From: an uncultured Clostridium sp.
Lineage (GTDB): Bacteria; Bacillota; Clostridia; TANB77; CAG-508
Length of the DNA stretch: 47,490 bases
Assembly (NCBI GenBank): GCA_946496575.1
Contig: CAMMHE010000010.1
Location: forward strand, 1 to 47,490
Direction: 5' to 3'
The notes under the pieces were generated by a model. The model searched no databases and had not been told where the DNA came from. It worked only from the letters and a program-made list of their open reading frames with translations. Positions 26,243 to 33,938 of this stretch are shown piece after piece (within the stretch, counting starts at the first letter, position 1; each line of letters opens with the position of its first letter). A program made the translations under genes and the position numbers.

Positions 26243-27466
26243 TTGAAAAAAAAGAAAGTAAATAGAAAAAAAATTCTTATTGCAATAATATCAATAATAG
26301 CAGTTATATATATTTTATATACAATATTTTTATTAAGGGAAAATGGAACCGATACAATATTTGTTGAACAAGGCACTATTCATAAAGAAGAAACAGTAGT
26401 AGGATATATAATTAGAAATGAAACAGTGATAAAAGATGAAGAATATAAAAATGGAATTATACAGATCACTGGCGAAGGTGAGAAAGTATCAAAAAATGAA
26501 GCTATTTTTCAATATTATAGTAATAGTGCAAAAGAATTAACTTATAAAATAGAGGAACTTGATTTGCAAATACAAAAAGCTTTAGAAAACGAAAATATTA
26601 ATTTAACATCAGATATAAAATTAATAGAAAACCAGATAGAAGAAAAAGTTGAAAAATTAAGAATATTAAATAATACGCAAGAAATATCGGAATATAATAA
26701 AACAATTAAAAATTTACTTAAGAAAAAAATAGATGCTTTGGGAGAAGCAACAACTGCAAGTGAAAATCTAAAACAATTAATAAAGCAAAGAAAATCATAT
26801 GAGGAACAAATAGCAAATAGTACACAATATATAACTGCACCAATGAGTGGAATTGTTTCATATAGAGTAGATGGATTGGAGGGTATACTTACACCAAGCT
26901 CAATTAAAGATTTAACAATAGATGAATTAGAAAAATTAGATTTAAAAACAGGACAAATTATAGCAACAAGTACTGAAGCAGGAAAAGTAATAGACAATTT
27001 TAAATATTACATAGCAACACCAATGTACTCTGAAGAAGCAATTAATGCAGAAGTTGGTGATAAAGTAAATATACGTCTTTCAACAAATGATGAAATTAAG
27101 GCTAAGATAGTACAAATAAATGAGCAAGAAAATGGAAGAATACTAGTATTTGAGATAGACAGAATTACAGAAAAATTAATAAATTATAGGAAAATTTCAT
27201 TTGATGTAATATGGTGGAGTGATACAGGACTAAAAGTTCCAAATAAATCTATACTAAAAGATGAAGAAGGATTAACATATATAGTAAGAACTAAATCAGG
27301 ATATTTGACAAAATTATTAGTTAAAGTAATAAAAACTAATGAAAATTATTCTATAGTAACATCATATGATACAGAGGAATTAACAAAGCTTGGATACTCA
27401 CAAGAGCAAATATCATCATACAAAAAAGTTAAACTATATGATGAAATATTATTACATCCAAAGTAG
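26243..27466 (+). CDS. HlyD/membrane-fusion-like protein upstream of sepF
   Basis: A 407-residue protein with a basic N-terminus and one membrane helix (about 9-30, ILIAIISIIAVIYILYTIFL), then an extracellular part. The first strands (TIHKEETVVGYIIRNETVI) and the later TAPMSGIVSYRVDGLEG form a split lipoyl-like half-motif pair around a helical hairpin (about 95-190). That is the architecture of HlyD-type adaptor proteins, without any nearby exporter. The start is a TTG, fixed by TGGAGG at 26231-26236. Homologues of this shape next to sepF-divIVA in other Clostridia suggest a cell-envelope or division role; I recall this from genome context and cannot check it. Confidence 0.7.
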   Translation: MKKKKVNRKKILIAIISIIAVIYILYTIFLLRENGTDTIFVEQGTIHKEETVVGYIIRNETVIKDEEYKNGIIQITGEGEKVSKNEAIFQYYSNSAKELTYKIEELDLQIQKALENENINLTSDIKLIENQIEEKVEKLRILNNTQEISEYNKTIKNLLKKKIDALGEATTASENLKQLIKQRKSYEEQIANSTQYITAPMSGIVSYRVDGLEGILTPSSIKDLTIDELEKLDLKTGQIIATSTEAGKVIDNFKYYIATPMYSEEAINAEVGDKVNIRLSTNDEIKAKIVQINEQENGRILVFEIDRITEKLINYRKISFDVIWWSDTGLKVPNKSILKDEEGLTYIVRTKSGYLTKLLVKVIKTNENYSIVTSYDTEELTKLGYSQEQISSYKKVKLYDEILLHPK

Positions 27467-27480
27467 GGAGAAATAAAAAT

Positions 27481-27561
27481 ATTACAAAAATATTACAAAA
27501 ACATTAAATTTAGATTACAATACAAAAAAGTATTGACAATTAGCCAAAAAAGTTAGATACT
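27481..27561 (+). promoter_or_regulatory. sepF promoter with four phased ATTACA-like elements (WalR-type box)
   Basis: ATTACA at 27481 and 27492, ATTAAA at 27503 and ATTACA at 27514 lie exactly 11 bp apart. On the other strand the first two read TGTAAT-N5-TGTAAT, a perfect match to the WalR (YycF) consensus TGTWAH-N5-TGTWAH. The promoter itself is TTGACA (27533-27538), 17 bp, GATACT (27556-27561). WalR-type regulators control wall and division genes, which fits sepF-divIVA. Confidence 0.65.
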
Positions 27562-27608
27562 ATAAACACATTACGTATCGATAAATAAGAAATTTAGGAG
27601 GTTTTTTT

Positions 27609-28082
27609 ATGTCAGGAGCAATAATGGATAAAGTTTGGGGCTTATTTGGAATGGATTCAGCAGAACCTGAAGAGGAAGAAGAAGAAAACGTATATGATAT
27701 AGGAGAAGAAGAAACAGAAGAGCCAGAAGATAAAAAAATATTTGGCAAAAAAAGTAAAATTTTAGCTATGCCACAAAATCAATCTGTAAAAATGGTAATA
27801 TCACAACCAACAACATTTGAACAATCAGAAGAAATTTGTAGCTTTTTAAAAGAAAAAAAGTCAGTAATAGTAAATTTAGAATATGTTAATAAAGATGTTG
27901 CTAGAAGAATAGTAGATTTTATTAGTGGTGGAGTGTATGCATTAAATGGTCATATACAAAAAATATCTAATTCAATATTTTTAATTGCACCAGTAAATTA
28001 TGAGATAACAAATGAAATGGCAAGAGAAGAAATAAAAAATAAATTATCTGTATCTTGGTTAAAAAATAATAGTATTAATTAA
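27609..28082 (+). CDS. sepF: Cell division protein SepF
   Basis: A Z-ring associated protein that binds FtsZ and the membrane and shapes the septum. The 157-residue length is typical. An N-terminal amphipathic membrane-binding segment (MDKVWGLFGMDS, around residues 8-19) is followed by a Glu-rich linker and the conserved core: VKMVISQPTTFEQSEEICSFL, VIVNLEYVNKDVARRIVDFISGGVYALNGHIQKIS, SIFLIAPVNYEI. The ATG follows a strong AGGAGG. It lies upstream of divIVA, as in most Gram-positive division clusters, though the usual ylmE/ylmG/ylmH neighbours are absent. Confidence 0.95.
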   Translation: MSGAIMDKVWGLFGMDSAEPEEEEEENVYDIGEEETEEPEDKKIFGKKSKILAMPQNQSVKMVISQPTTFEQSEEICSFLKEKKSVIVNLEYVNKDVARRIVDFISGGVYALNGHIQKISNSIFLIAPVNYEITNEMAREEIKNKLSVSWLKNNSIN

Positions 28083-28112
28083 AACAAACAATTGCTAGAA
28101 AGGAAGATAGAA

Positions 28113-28562
28113 ATGATTACACCATTAGAAATAGAAGATAAAAAATTCTCTAAACAAATGATGAATGGTTATAGTGTTGAAGAAGTAGATGATTTTTTAG
28201 ACGAATTATCAGTAGACTACTCTAAAAACTATAAAGAAGTATCAGAACTATCAGCAAAAGTAGAAGAATTAACAAAAAGTCTAGCACACTATAAAACTAT
28301 AGAAGAAACACTTCAAAACACATTAGTTATGGCTCAATCAACAGCAGAAGAAACTAAAAGAGTAGCCAAACAGCAAGCAGATCAAATAATACGTGAAGCT
28401 CAAGCAGTAGCACAAAAAGGCGTGGAAGACTTAAAACAAGAAATAAAAATAAAGCAAATTGAATTAGCTGATATAAAAAAGCAATTTGATATATATAAAG
28501 CAAAAATGGAATCATTATTAATTTCTCAATTAGAATTATTAAAAGACGTAAATAAAGATTAA
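28113..28562 (+). CDS. divIVA: DivIVA-family protein
   Basis: A 149-residue septum/pole-localising coiled-coil protein. The N-terminal lipid-binding domain MITPLEIEDKKFSKQMMNGYSVEEVDDFLDEL (first 32 residues, with the GYxxxEVDDFLD signature) is followed by continuous coiled coil to the end. An in-frame TTG at 28092 overlaps the ribosome site, so the ATG at 28113, 8 nt after AAGGA, is the start and gives the standard MITPLEI N-terminus. It is expressed with sepF (30 bp gap). A terminator at 28572-28599 closes the pair. Confidence 0.93.
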   Translation: MITPLEIEDKKFSKQMMNGYSVEEVDDFLDELSVDYSKNYKEVSELSAKVEELTKSLAHYKTIEETLQNTLVMAQSTAEETKRVAKQQADQIIREAQAVAQKGVEDLKQEIKIKQIELADIKKQFDIYKAKMESLLISQLELLKDVNKD

Positions 28563-28571
28563 TAGATGAAC

Positions 28572-28599
28572 AAAAGACTATCTATAATGGTAGTCTTTT
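28572..28599 (+). terminator. Intrinsic terminator after divIVA
   Basis: An 11-bp stem (AAAAGACTATC 28572-28582 with GGTAGTCTTTT 28589-28599, one U-G pair) and a 6-nt loop; the T tract is short. Confidence 0.7.
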
Positions 28600-28630
28600 A
28601 TTGATTTATTACATATTAAAGAAATTGAAT

Positions 28631-28701
28631 ATTACAAAACTATTAAATGTTTATTACAATTCTATTAATACTATTGACATTAAGCGAAAAAAGAATAAAA
28701 T
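28631..28701 (+). promoter_or_regulatory. rsmD promoter with four phased ATTACA-like elements
   Basis: ATTACA at 28631, ATTAAA at 28642, ATTACA at 28653 and ATTAAT at 28664 are exactly 11 bp apart and run up to the promoter TTGACA (28674-28679), 16 bp, TAAAAT (28696-28701). The motif and period equal those before sepF, and the spacer sequences are also alike (TTAAGCGAAAAAAG here, TTAGCCAAAAAAG there), so both promoters are probably under the same OmpR-family regulator. Confidence 0.6.
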
Positions 28702-28739
28702 GGTATCATAGAATAATATCTGAAAATATAAGGAGTAAA

Positions 28740-29291
28740 ATGAGAATTATAGGTGGAAAAGCAAGAGGAACTAAATTATATACTTTACAAGGAACATTTA
28801 CTAGACCAACACTAGATAGAGTAAAGGAATCTATATTTAATATAATACAAAATTATATAAATGAAACAATATTTTTAGATTTATTTTCTGGTAGTGGAGC
28901 AATAGGTTTAGAAGCTGTTAGTAGAGGGGCTAAAAAGGCAATACTATGTGACAATTCAAAAGATGCGATTCAAATTATAAATAAAAATGTACAAAAAACA
29001 CATTTTCAAGATTATGTAGATATTTATAATACAGATTTTAAAAATTGTTTAAAAAATATAAAAGAAAAAATAGATATAATTTATATTGATCCACCATATC
29101 AATCAGACTTTATATTAAAATCATTAGAAATTCTAGAAAAATCTAATATCATAAATGAAAAAACAAAGATAATTTTAGAAACTGATAATATACAAAAAAT
29201 ATTAAATCAAATTAAAAATTTAAAGTTTGAAATTATAGACAGTAGGAAATATGGAATTGCATATATAATATTTTTAAAAAAGACGACCTGA
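28740..29291 (+). CDS. rsmD: 16S rRNA (guanine-N2-)-methyltransferase RsmD
   Basis: Methylates G966 of 16S rRNA (E. coli numbering) on assembled 30S particles. RsmD signatures: MRIIGGKARGTKL at the N-terminus, FTRPTLDRVKESIFNII (about 21-37), SAM-binding FLDLFSGSGAIGLEAVSRGAK (about 47-67) and catalytic YIDPPY (about 119). The longer open frame from 28647 would contain the promoter, and AGGAG at 28731-28735 marks the ATG at 28740, giving 183 residues, the usual size. In many Bacillota rsmD is followed by coaD; here a coiled-coil protein follows instead. Confidence 0.95.
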   Translation: MRIIGGKARGTKLYTLQGTFTRPTLDRVKESIFNIIQNYINETIFLDLFSGSGAIGLEAVSRGAKKAILCDNSKDAIQIINKNVQKTHFQDYVDIYNTDFKNCLKNIKEKIDIIYIDPPYQSDFILKSLEILEKSNIINEKTKIILETDNIQKILNQIKNLKFEIIDSRKYGIAYIIFLKKTT

Positions 29292-29311
29292 GCAAGAAAG
29301 GGGAACAAATA

Positions 29312-29815
29312 ATGGAGATTTTTACATTATTAGAAACATTAGAAGATATTTTAGAAAAAAGTAAGAGAGTGCCTTTTTCATCAAAAAGTATTGTTGACAA
29401 AGATGAAATATTAGAAGTTATAAAAGAGATAAGACTAAAATTACCAGATGAATTGAAACAGGCTAAATGGGTAAAAGAAGAAAGGCAAAGAATTCTTGTT
29501 GAAGCTCAAAAAGAAGCTGATGGAATAGTAAAAGAAGCTGAAAATAGAATAATTTCAATGATTGACGAGCATGAAATAACAAGAAAGGCTTATGAGCAGA
29601 AAAATGAAATAATAGAATCTGCAAATGATATGTCGCGTGAAATTTCAGAAGGAACAAAAGAATATGCAGATAATTTATTAAGTGCAACAGAAGAAGTATT
29701 AACAACAACTCTAGCAAATATACGAAAAGGAATGGAAGAAGCAACAAATCTAATGCAAATATCATTAGAAGATACAATAAAAACTGTTCAAAATAGTAGA
29801 AAAGAATTAAAATAA
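29312..29815 (+). CDS. Coiled-coil ATPase-stalk-like protein of unknown function
   Basis: A 167-residue charged protein. The first 50 residues (LLETLEDILEKSKRVPFSSKSIVDKDEILEVI, LKLPDELKQA) are a conserved-looking head, and the rest is long alpha helix with heptad-like Ala/Glu/Ile repeats (VEAQKEADGIVKEAENRI). Such proteins are often labelled ATPase or ATP synthase subunit B-like because of the stalk-like helix, but no nucleotide site is present. It lies 20 bp after rsmD and 14 bp before ftsK, so the three are probably co-transcribed. A role at the membrane or septum is possible but unproven. Confidence 0.75.
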   Translation: MEIFTLLETLEDILEKSKRVPFSSKSIVDKDEILEVIKEIRLKLPDELKQAKWVKEERQRILVEAQKEADGIVKEAENRIISMIDEHEITRKAYEQKNEIIESANDMSREISEGTKEYADNLLSATEEVLTTTLANIRKGMEEATNLMQISLEDTIKTVQNSRKELK

Positions 29816-29829
29816 AGGGATGTTGTATA

Positions 29830-32268
29830 ATGGCCAAAAAAAGGAGAAATAAGAAAAAACAATCTAATAATATAAATGTGGCAATTATTGTAACAATCGT
29901 TATAAGCATACTTTTAGCATCTTTAATATATATTGAATCTGGATATATTGGAGAAGCTTTAAGTGGCTTTTTAGGTGGAATGTTAGGATGGATAAAATAT
30001 ATTCTACCAGTTGGAATGATAATAATTGCCATTAATTTAGCTTGCAAGAAAAAAGGATATTTATCTTCAAAAATTACGCAATATTTAATATTTATATTCT
30101 TTATTTCAATAATGGCAAGCATTTTTCAGATTATAAATGGAAATCTTGATATAAATCAAGATTTATCAGATACATTAAAAATTGCATATAATAATGGCGC
30201 AAATAATTCTTTAGGTGGAGGAGCATTAGGAACATTGGCAGCAATACCATTGGTTAAAATGCTTGGAAAAGCAGGTTCAATAGTATTTACTATAGGGACT
30301 TCAATTGCACTATTTGTAATTACATTTGGAATTGATATAACTACAATAATCAGTGATTTTGCGGAAAAACTAAAAGAAACTAGAGAACAAAATATAGAAG
30401 AAATTTTAGAACAAAGAGAAAAAAGAGAACAAAAAAGAGAAGAAAAGAGAAGAAAAAAACAAGAATTACAAGAACTTAAAGATAGAAACTTAATAAAAAA
30501 AGAAAATGAAGAAATCGAAGAAGAACAAATAAAAATCAATTTAAATGGTAGACTACTTGATGAAAATAATAATGGAAAAAAGAAATATAAATATGAAGAA
30601 GATAACCTAACTCCTCTTGAAATGAAACAAGCTAATAGTGCTTCAACAAATTTTATTGAAAGTAATCTATTTAAGCAAGAGGAAGAAAAAAAGGAAGAAA
30701 AAACAAAACAAGTATTACAGCTAGAACATGCAATAGCTGTAGAAGAAGAAAATTATGAATATCCACCAATAGAATTATTAAGTCCAGGAACAAAGGCAAG
30801 TTTAAAAGGCGGAGCAAAAGCATTAACAGATATTGCAACTAAACTTCAGAAAACATTATATAGTTTTGGAGTTTCAGCAAAAGTTGAAAATGTATCAGTA
30901 GGTCCAGCAATTACAAGATATGAATTAAAACCAGCAGAAGGAGTACGTGTAAGTAAAATAGCAAATTTAGCTGATGATATTGCATTAAATTTAGCAGCAG
31001 AAACTATAAGAATTGAAGCACCAATACCTGGAAAACAGGCAGTAGGCATTGAAGTACCAAATATAGAAAAAGAAACAGTGCATTTAAGAGATGTAATTGA
31101 AAGTGACGAATTTCAAAAAAATAAGTCAAAATTAAGTGTAGGTCTTGGAAAAGATGTTGCAGGGAACACAATAATAGCAGATATTGCAAAAATGCCACAT
31201 GTATTAATTGCTGGTGCAACAGGTTCAGGAAAAAGTGTATGTATAAATACAATAATAACAAGCATAATTTATAATAGTAAGCCAAATGAAGTAAAATTAT
31301 TAATGGTAGATCCAAAAATAGTAGAACTATCAGTATATAATGGAATACCTCATTTATTAATACCAGTAGTAACAGATCCTAAAAAAGCTGCAGGAGCATT
31401 AGCGTGGGCAGTACAAGAGATGGAAAATAGATATAGTGTTTTTGCAGCAAAAGGTGTAAGAGATCTAAAAGGATATAATATTGCAATTGAGAAAGAGAAC
31501 AAAAGCAAAACAAAAGAAGAAAAAATAGGAAAATTGCCACAAATAGTGATAATAATAGATGAACTTGCAGATTTAATGATGGTAGCAGCAAAAGATGTAG
31601 AAGATGCCATATGCAGATTAGCACAAAAGGCGAGAGCAGCAGGGATGCATTTAGTAATTGCAACACAAAGGCCATCAGTAGATGTAATAACAGGAATAAT
31701 CAAAGCAAATGTACCATCAAGAATTGCATTTGCAGTATCTTCACAAGTAGACTCAAGAACAATACTTGATATGGCAGGGGCAGAAAAACTACTGGGAAAA
31801 GGAGATATGCTTTTTTATCCATCTGGAACGCCAAAGCCTACAAGAGTACAAGGAGCATTTGTATCAGATGAAGAAGTTGAAAAAATAGTAGATTTCATAA
31901 AATCTAATGGAGAAGCAAATTATAATAAAGAGATTATAGAAAGTATTGAAAACAATAATAAGACAGAAAAAGAAATAGCATCTGAAAAAGAAGATGATGA
32001 TGAAACAGATCCGCTATTAATGCAAGCTATTGAAGAAGTTATACAATCAGGACAAGCATCTACATCATACATACAAAGGAAATTTAAAGTAGGTTATGCA
32101 AGAGCAGGAAGAATAATAGATCAAATGGAAGAAAGGGGAATAATATCTGGATATCAGGGAAGTAAACCAAGACAAGTATTAATGTCTCCTGAAAGATGGC
32201 AAGAACTAAAAATGTCAACAGATAGCGAAGATATAGGAGAACAAAACAATAGTGTAATAGATGAATAA
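29830..32268 (+). CDS. ftsK: FtsK/SpoIIIE-family DNA translocase
   Basis: A hexameric DNA pump that clears chromosomal DNA from the division or sporulation septum. 812 residues. Four N-terminal membrane helices (within about 15-175) are followed by a charged Lys/Glu linker (about 180-300) and the motor: alpha domain, then Walker A LIAGATGSGKSVCIN (about 457-471), Walker B IVIIIDELADLMM (about 574-586), ATQRPSVDVITG. The C-terminal winged-helix gamma domain (about 735-795, SYIQRKFKVGYARAGRIIDQ) reads KOPS/SRS-type sequences. The ATG follows AAAGGGATG. From the sequence I cannot tell vegetative FtsK from SpoIIIE; no sporulation gene is present in the window. Confidence 0.95.
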   Translation: MAKKRRNKKKQSNNINVAIIVTIVISILLASLIYIESGYIGEALSGFLGGMLGWIKYILPVGMIIIAINLACKKKGYLSSKITQYLIFIFFISIMASIFQIINGNLDINQDLSDTLKIAYNNGANNSLGGGALGTLAAIPLVKMLGKAGSIVFTIGTSIALFVITFGIDITTIISDFAEKLKETREQNIEEILEQREKREQKREEKRRKKQELQELKDRNLIKKENEEIEEEQIKINLNGRLLDENNNGKKKYKYEEDNLTPLEMKQANSASTNFIESNLFKQEEEKKEEKTKQVLQLEHAIAVEEENYEYPPIELLSPGTKASLKGGAKALTDIATKLQKTLYSFGVSAKVENVSVGPAITRYELKPAEGVRVSKIANLADDIALNLAAETIRIEAPIPGKQAVGIEVPNIEKETVHLRDVIESDEFQKNKSKLSVGLGKDVAGNTIIADIAKMPHVLIAGATGSGKSVCINTIITSIIYNSKPNEVKLLMVDPKIVELSVYNGIPHLLIPVVTDPKKAAGALAWAVQEMENRYSVFAAKGVRDLKGYNIAIEKENKSKTKEEKIGKLPQIVIIIDELADLMMVAAKDVEDAICRLAQKARAAGMHLVIATQRPSVDVITGIIKANVPSRIAFAVSSQVDSRTILDMAGAEKLLGKGDMLFYPSGTPKPTRVQGAFVSDEEVEKIVDFIKSNGEANYNKEIIESIENNNKTEKEIASEKEDDDETDPLLMQAIEEVIQSGQASTSYIQRKFKVGYARAGRIIDQMEERGIISGYQGSKPRQVLMSPERWQELKMSTDSEDIGEQNNSVIDE

Positions 32269-32308
32269 TTAAGTTAAATATTATAATTGAATAGAAAGGA
32301 GAAGTAAT

Positions 32309-33889
32309 GTGCAAAAGAAAAAAGAAAACTTTTTAGAAAAAATAGTTCAAAAAGATTACAATAATGAACTAGAAAAAGTAATTGAAACTAAAGATTTTGA
32401 TGAAAATGTAAAAAATCTTCTCCTAAACATATTATATAAAGTTGAAGTATCATATAAAGATTATAAAACAGTAAAAAGAGATGTAGAAAGTAAACAAGAA
32501 TATATTGAAAAAATAGTAAAGATAATAGAAAATAAATGTAATAAAATACTAATACCACAATTAAATTCAAAAGAAATGACAGAATTAGGTAACAGAACTT
32601 TTCTAGTAGATGCAGATAAAAAGCAAATAATATGTTATCCAATTGAGCGAAAATTGTTATATTGTATAGCAAAAATAGATAAAAAACAGGAGATAATTAG
32701 AGAGGAAAATTTTTTAATTCATAAAACACTTTCAGATGTAATAAATATAGGAAATAATATAAATACAGTAGAGCCTTTAAGAGATTTCAATGGTTTTTCA
32801 TGGTTAATAATAAAAAAAGAAATTGAAAATATAAGCTACAATTTGATATATCAAAATTTAAGAATTTTAATAGGAGATAATTTTTTAGAATCATGGATAA
32901 AAAACACAGAATACTTAATAGACTATTACAGTGAATTAAAAAATGAATTAAAAATAAGATTTGGAGAAAAAAATGAAAAGGATTTAATAGAAATACTAAA
33001 TAAATTATCTGTAGTATTAGAATTAGAAATTAATCCAAATTTTGAAAAGCAATTAAAAGAGCAAAAGCAAGAAATAGAAAAAAGATTATCTGAATTCAAA
33101 AATATGCAATTATTCATAGAAAAAATTACACAAGAAAAAAAGGAAATAAATAAAAAAATAAAAAAAATAGAAAACATAGTTATAGATCAAGAATTATTGC
33201 AACACGAATATAAAACTAGGAATCAAAAATTACCTTTAGAAAAAAAAATATTTAGCCAAAAAGTTTTAAAAGGTATTTTAAATGAAGAAAAAATAAAATT
33301 ATTGGAAGAACTAGAAGAAAAAAACAATTTATTAAATCCAGTAAAATTTGTAGAAGAAAAAACAAAATTGCAAGAAAAATATGAATTATTAAAAATAGTT
33401 GATATCCAAGAAAGAGTAAAAGAAAAAAATAAGATACTAGAAGATTTTCAAAATATATTTTTAAAATGTTTTTTAATATTTATAAATAATGCAAACAGTA
33501 AAGAAGAGACTATAAATTTATTTTATAAATACAGATATTATAATATGCTTCCATTTAATGAAGAAATAGATATATATCAGAATATGAATCTGAATAGAAA
33601 TTTAAAACAAATAGAAAAGGAACTATTTAAAAAAGCAAACGAATTTAAAATAATTAATACATTTTCAGAGGATTTAGAAGATAATAACAAAGTATATTCA
33701 TTTATTTTTAAAACCAAAATAATATCAATAGAAGATATATATGTAGCAATAATTAAAGAAAAAAATAAATATTATATAGAATTTTCAGAAGATAATAATA
33801 AAACATATGAAGAAAAATTTGAAATAGAAAATTTAAACACAGATAAATTAAAAATAAAATTAAGCAAAAAGCTAAAAATTTTTATTTAA
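32309..33889 (+). CDS. Large coiled-coil protein of unknown function downstream of ftsK
   Basis: A 526-residue soluble protein, extremely rich in Lys, Glu, Ile and Asn. The N-terminal 240 residues look globular (around 85-190: MTELGNRTFLVDADKKQIICYPIERKLLYCIAKID), the middle (about 240-385) is strong coiled coil, and the C-terminal 80 residues form a small beta-rich domain (VYSFIFKTKIISIEDIYVAIIKEKNKYYIEFSED). There are no membrane segments, no P-loop and no motif I know. The start is GTG at 32309, six bases after AAAGGAG; an ATG two bases earlier is out of frame. It lies 40 bp after ftsK. The gene is clearly coding; no function can be offered. Confidence 0.7.
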   Translation: MQKKKENFLEKIVQKDYNNELEKVIETKDFDENVKNLLLNILYKVEVSYKDYKTVKRDVESKQEYIEKIVKIIENKCNKILIPQLNSKEMTELGNRTFLVDADKKQIICYPIERKLLYCIAKIDKKQEIIREENFLIHKTLSDVINIGNNINTVEPLRDFNGFSWLIIKKEIENISYNLIYQNLRILIGDNFLESWIKNTEYLIDYYSELKNELKIRFGEKNEKDLIEILNKLSVVLELEINPNFEKQLKEQKQEIEKRLSEFKNMQLFIEKITQEKKEINKKIKKIENIVIDQELLQHEYKTRNQKLPLEKKIFSQKVLKGILNEEKIKLLEELEEKNNLLNPVKFVEEKTKLQEKYELLKIVDIQERVKEKNKILEDFQNIFLKCFLIFINNANSKEETINLFYKYRYYNMLPFNEEIDIYQNMNLNRNLKQIEKELFKKANEFKIINTFSEDLEDNNKVYSFIFKTKIISIEDIYVAIIKEKNKYYIEFSEDNNKTYEEKFEIENLNTDKLKIKLSKKLKIFI

Positions 33890-33938
33890 AGCTTTAAGCT
33901 AATATAATTTAGTAGTAAAGAAAGGAATGAATGTATTC

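Noticed and set aside
28647..28739. Extended N-terminus of RsmD from 28647
   Set aside because: The added region contains the promoter and phased regulatory hexamers, and the AGGAG at 28731 fixes the start at 28740.
29463..30122. 219-codon open frame on the - strand over the coiled-coil and ftsK genes
   Set aside because: A Leu/Phe/His-rich translation, the complement of Lys/Glu-rich coding sequence. No initiation signals, and both + strand genes are secure.
31350..31703. Overlapping - strand frames of about 100 codons in ftsK
   Set aside because: Two mutually overlapping antisense frames within the motor domain; neither has a ribosome site or plausible protein composition.
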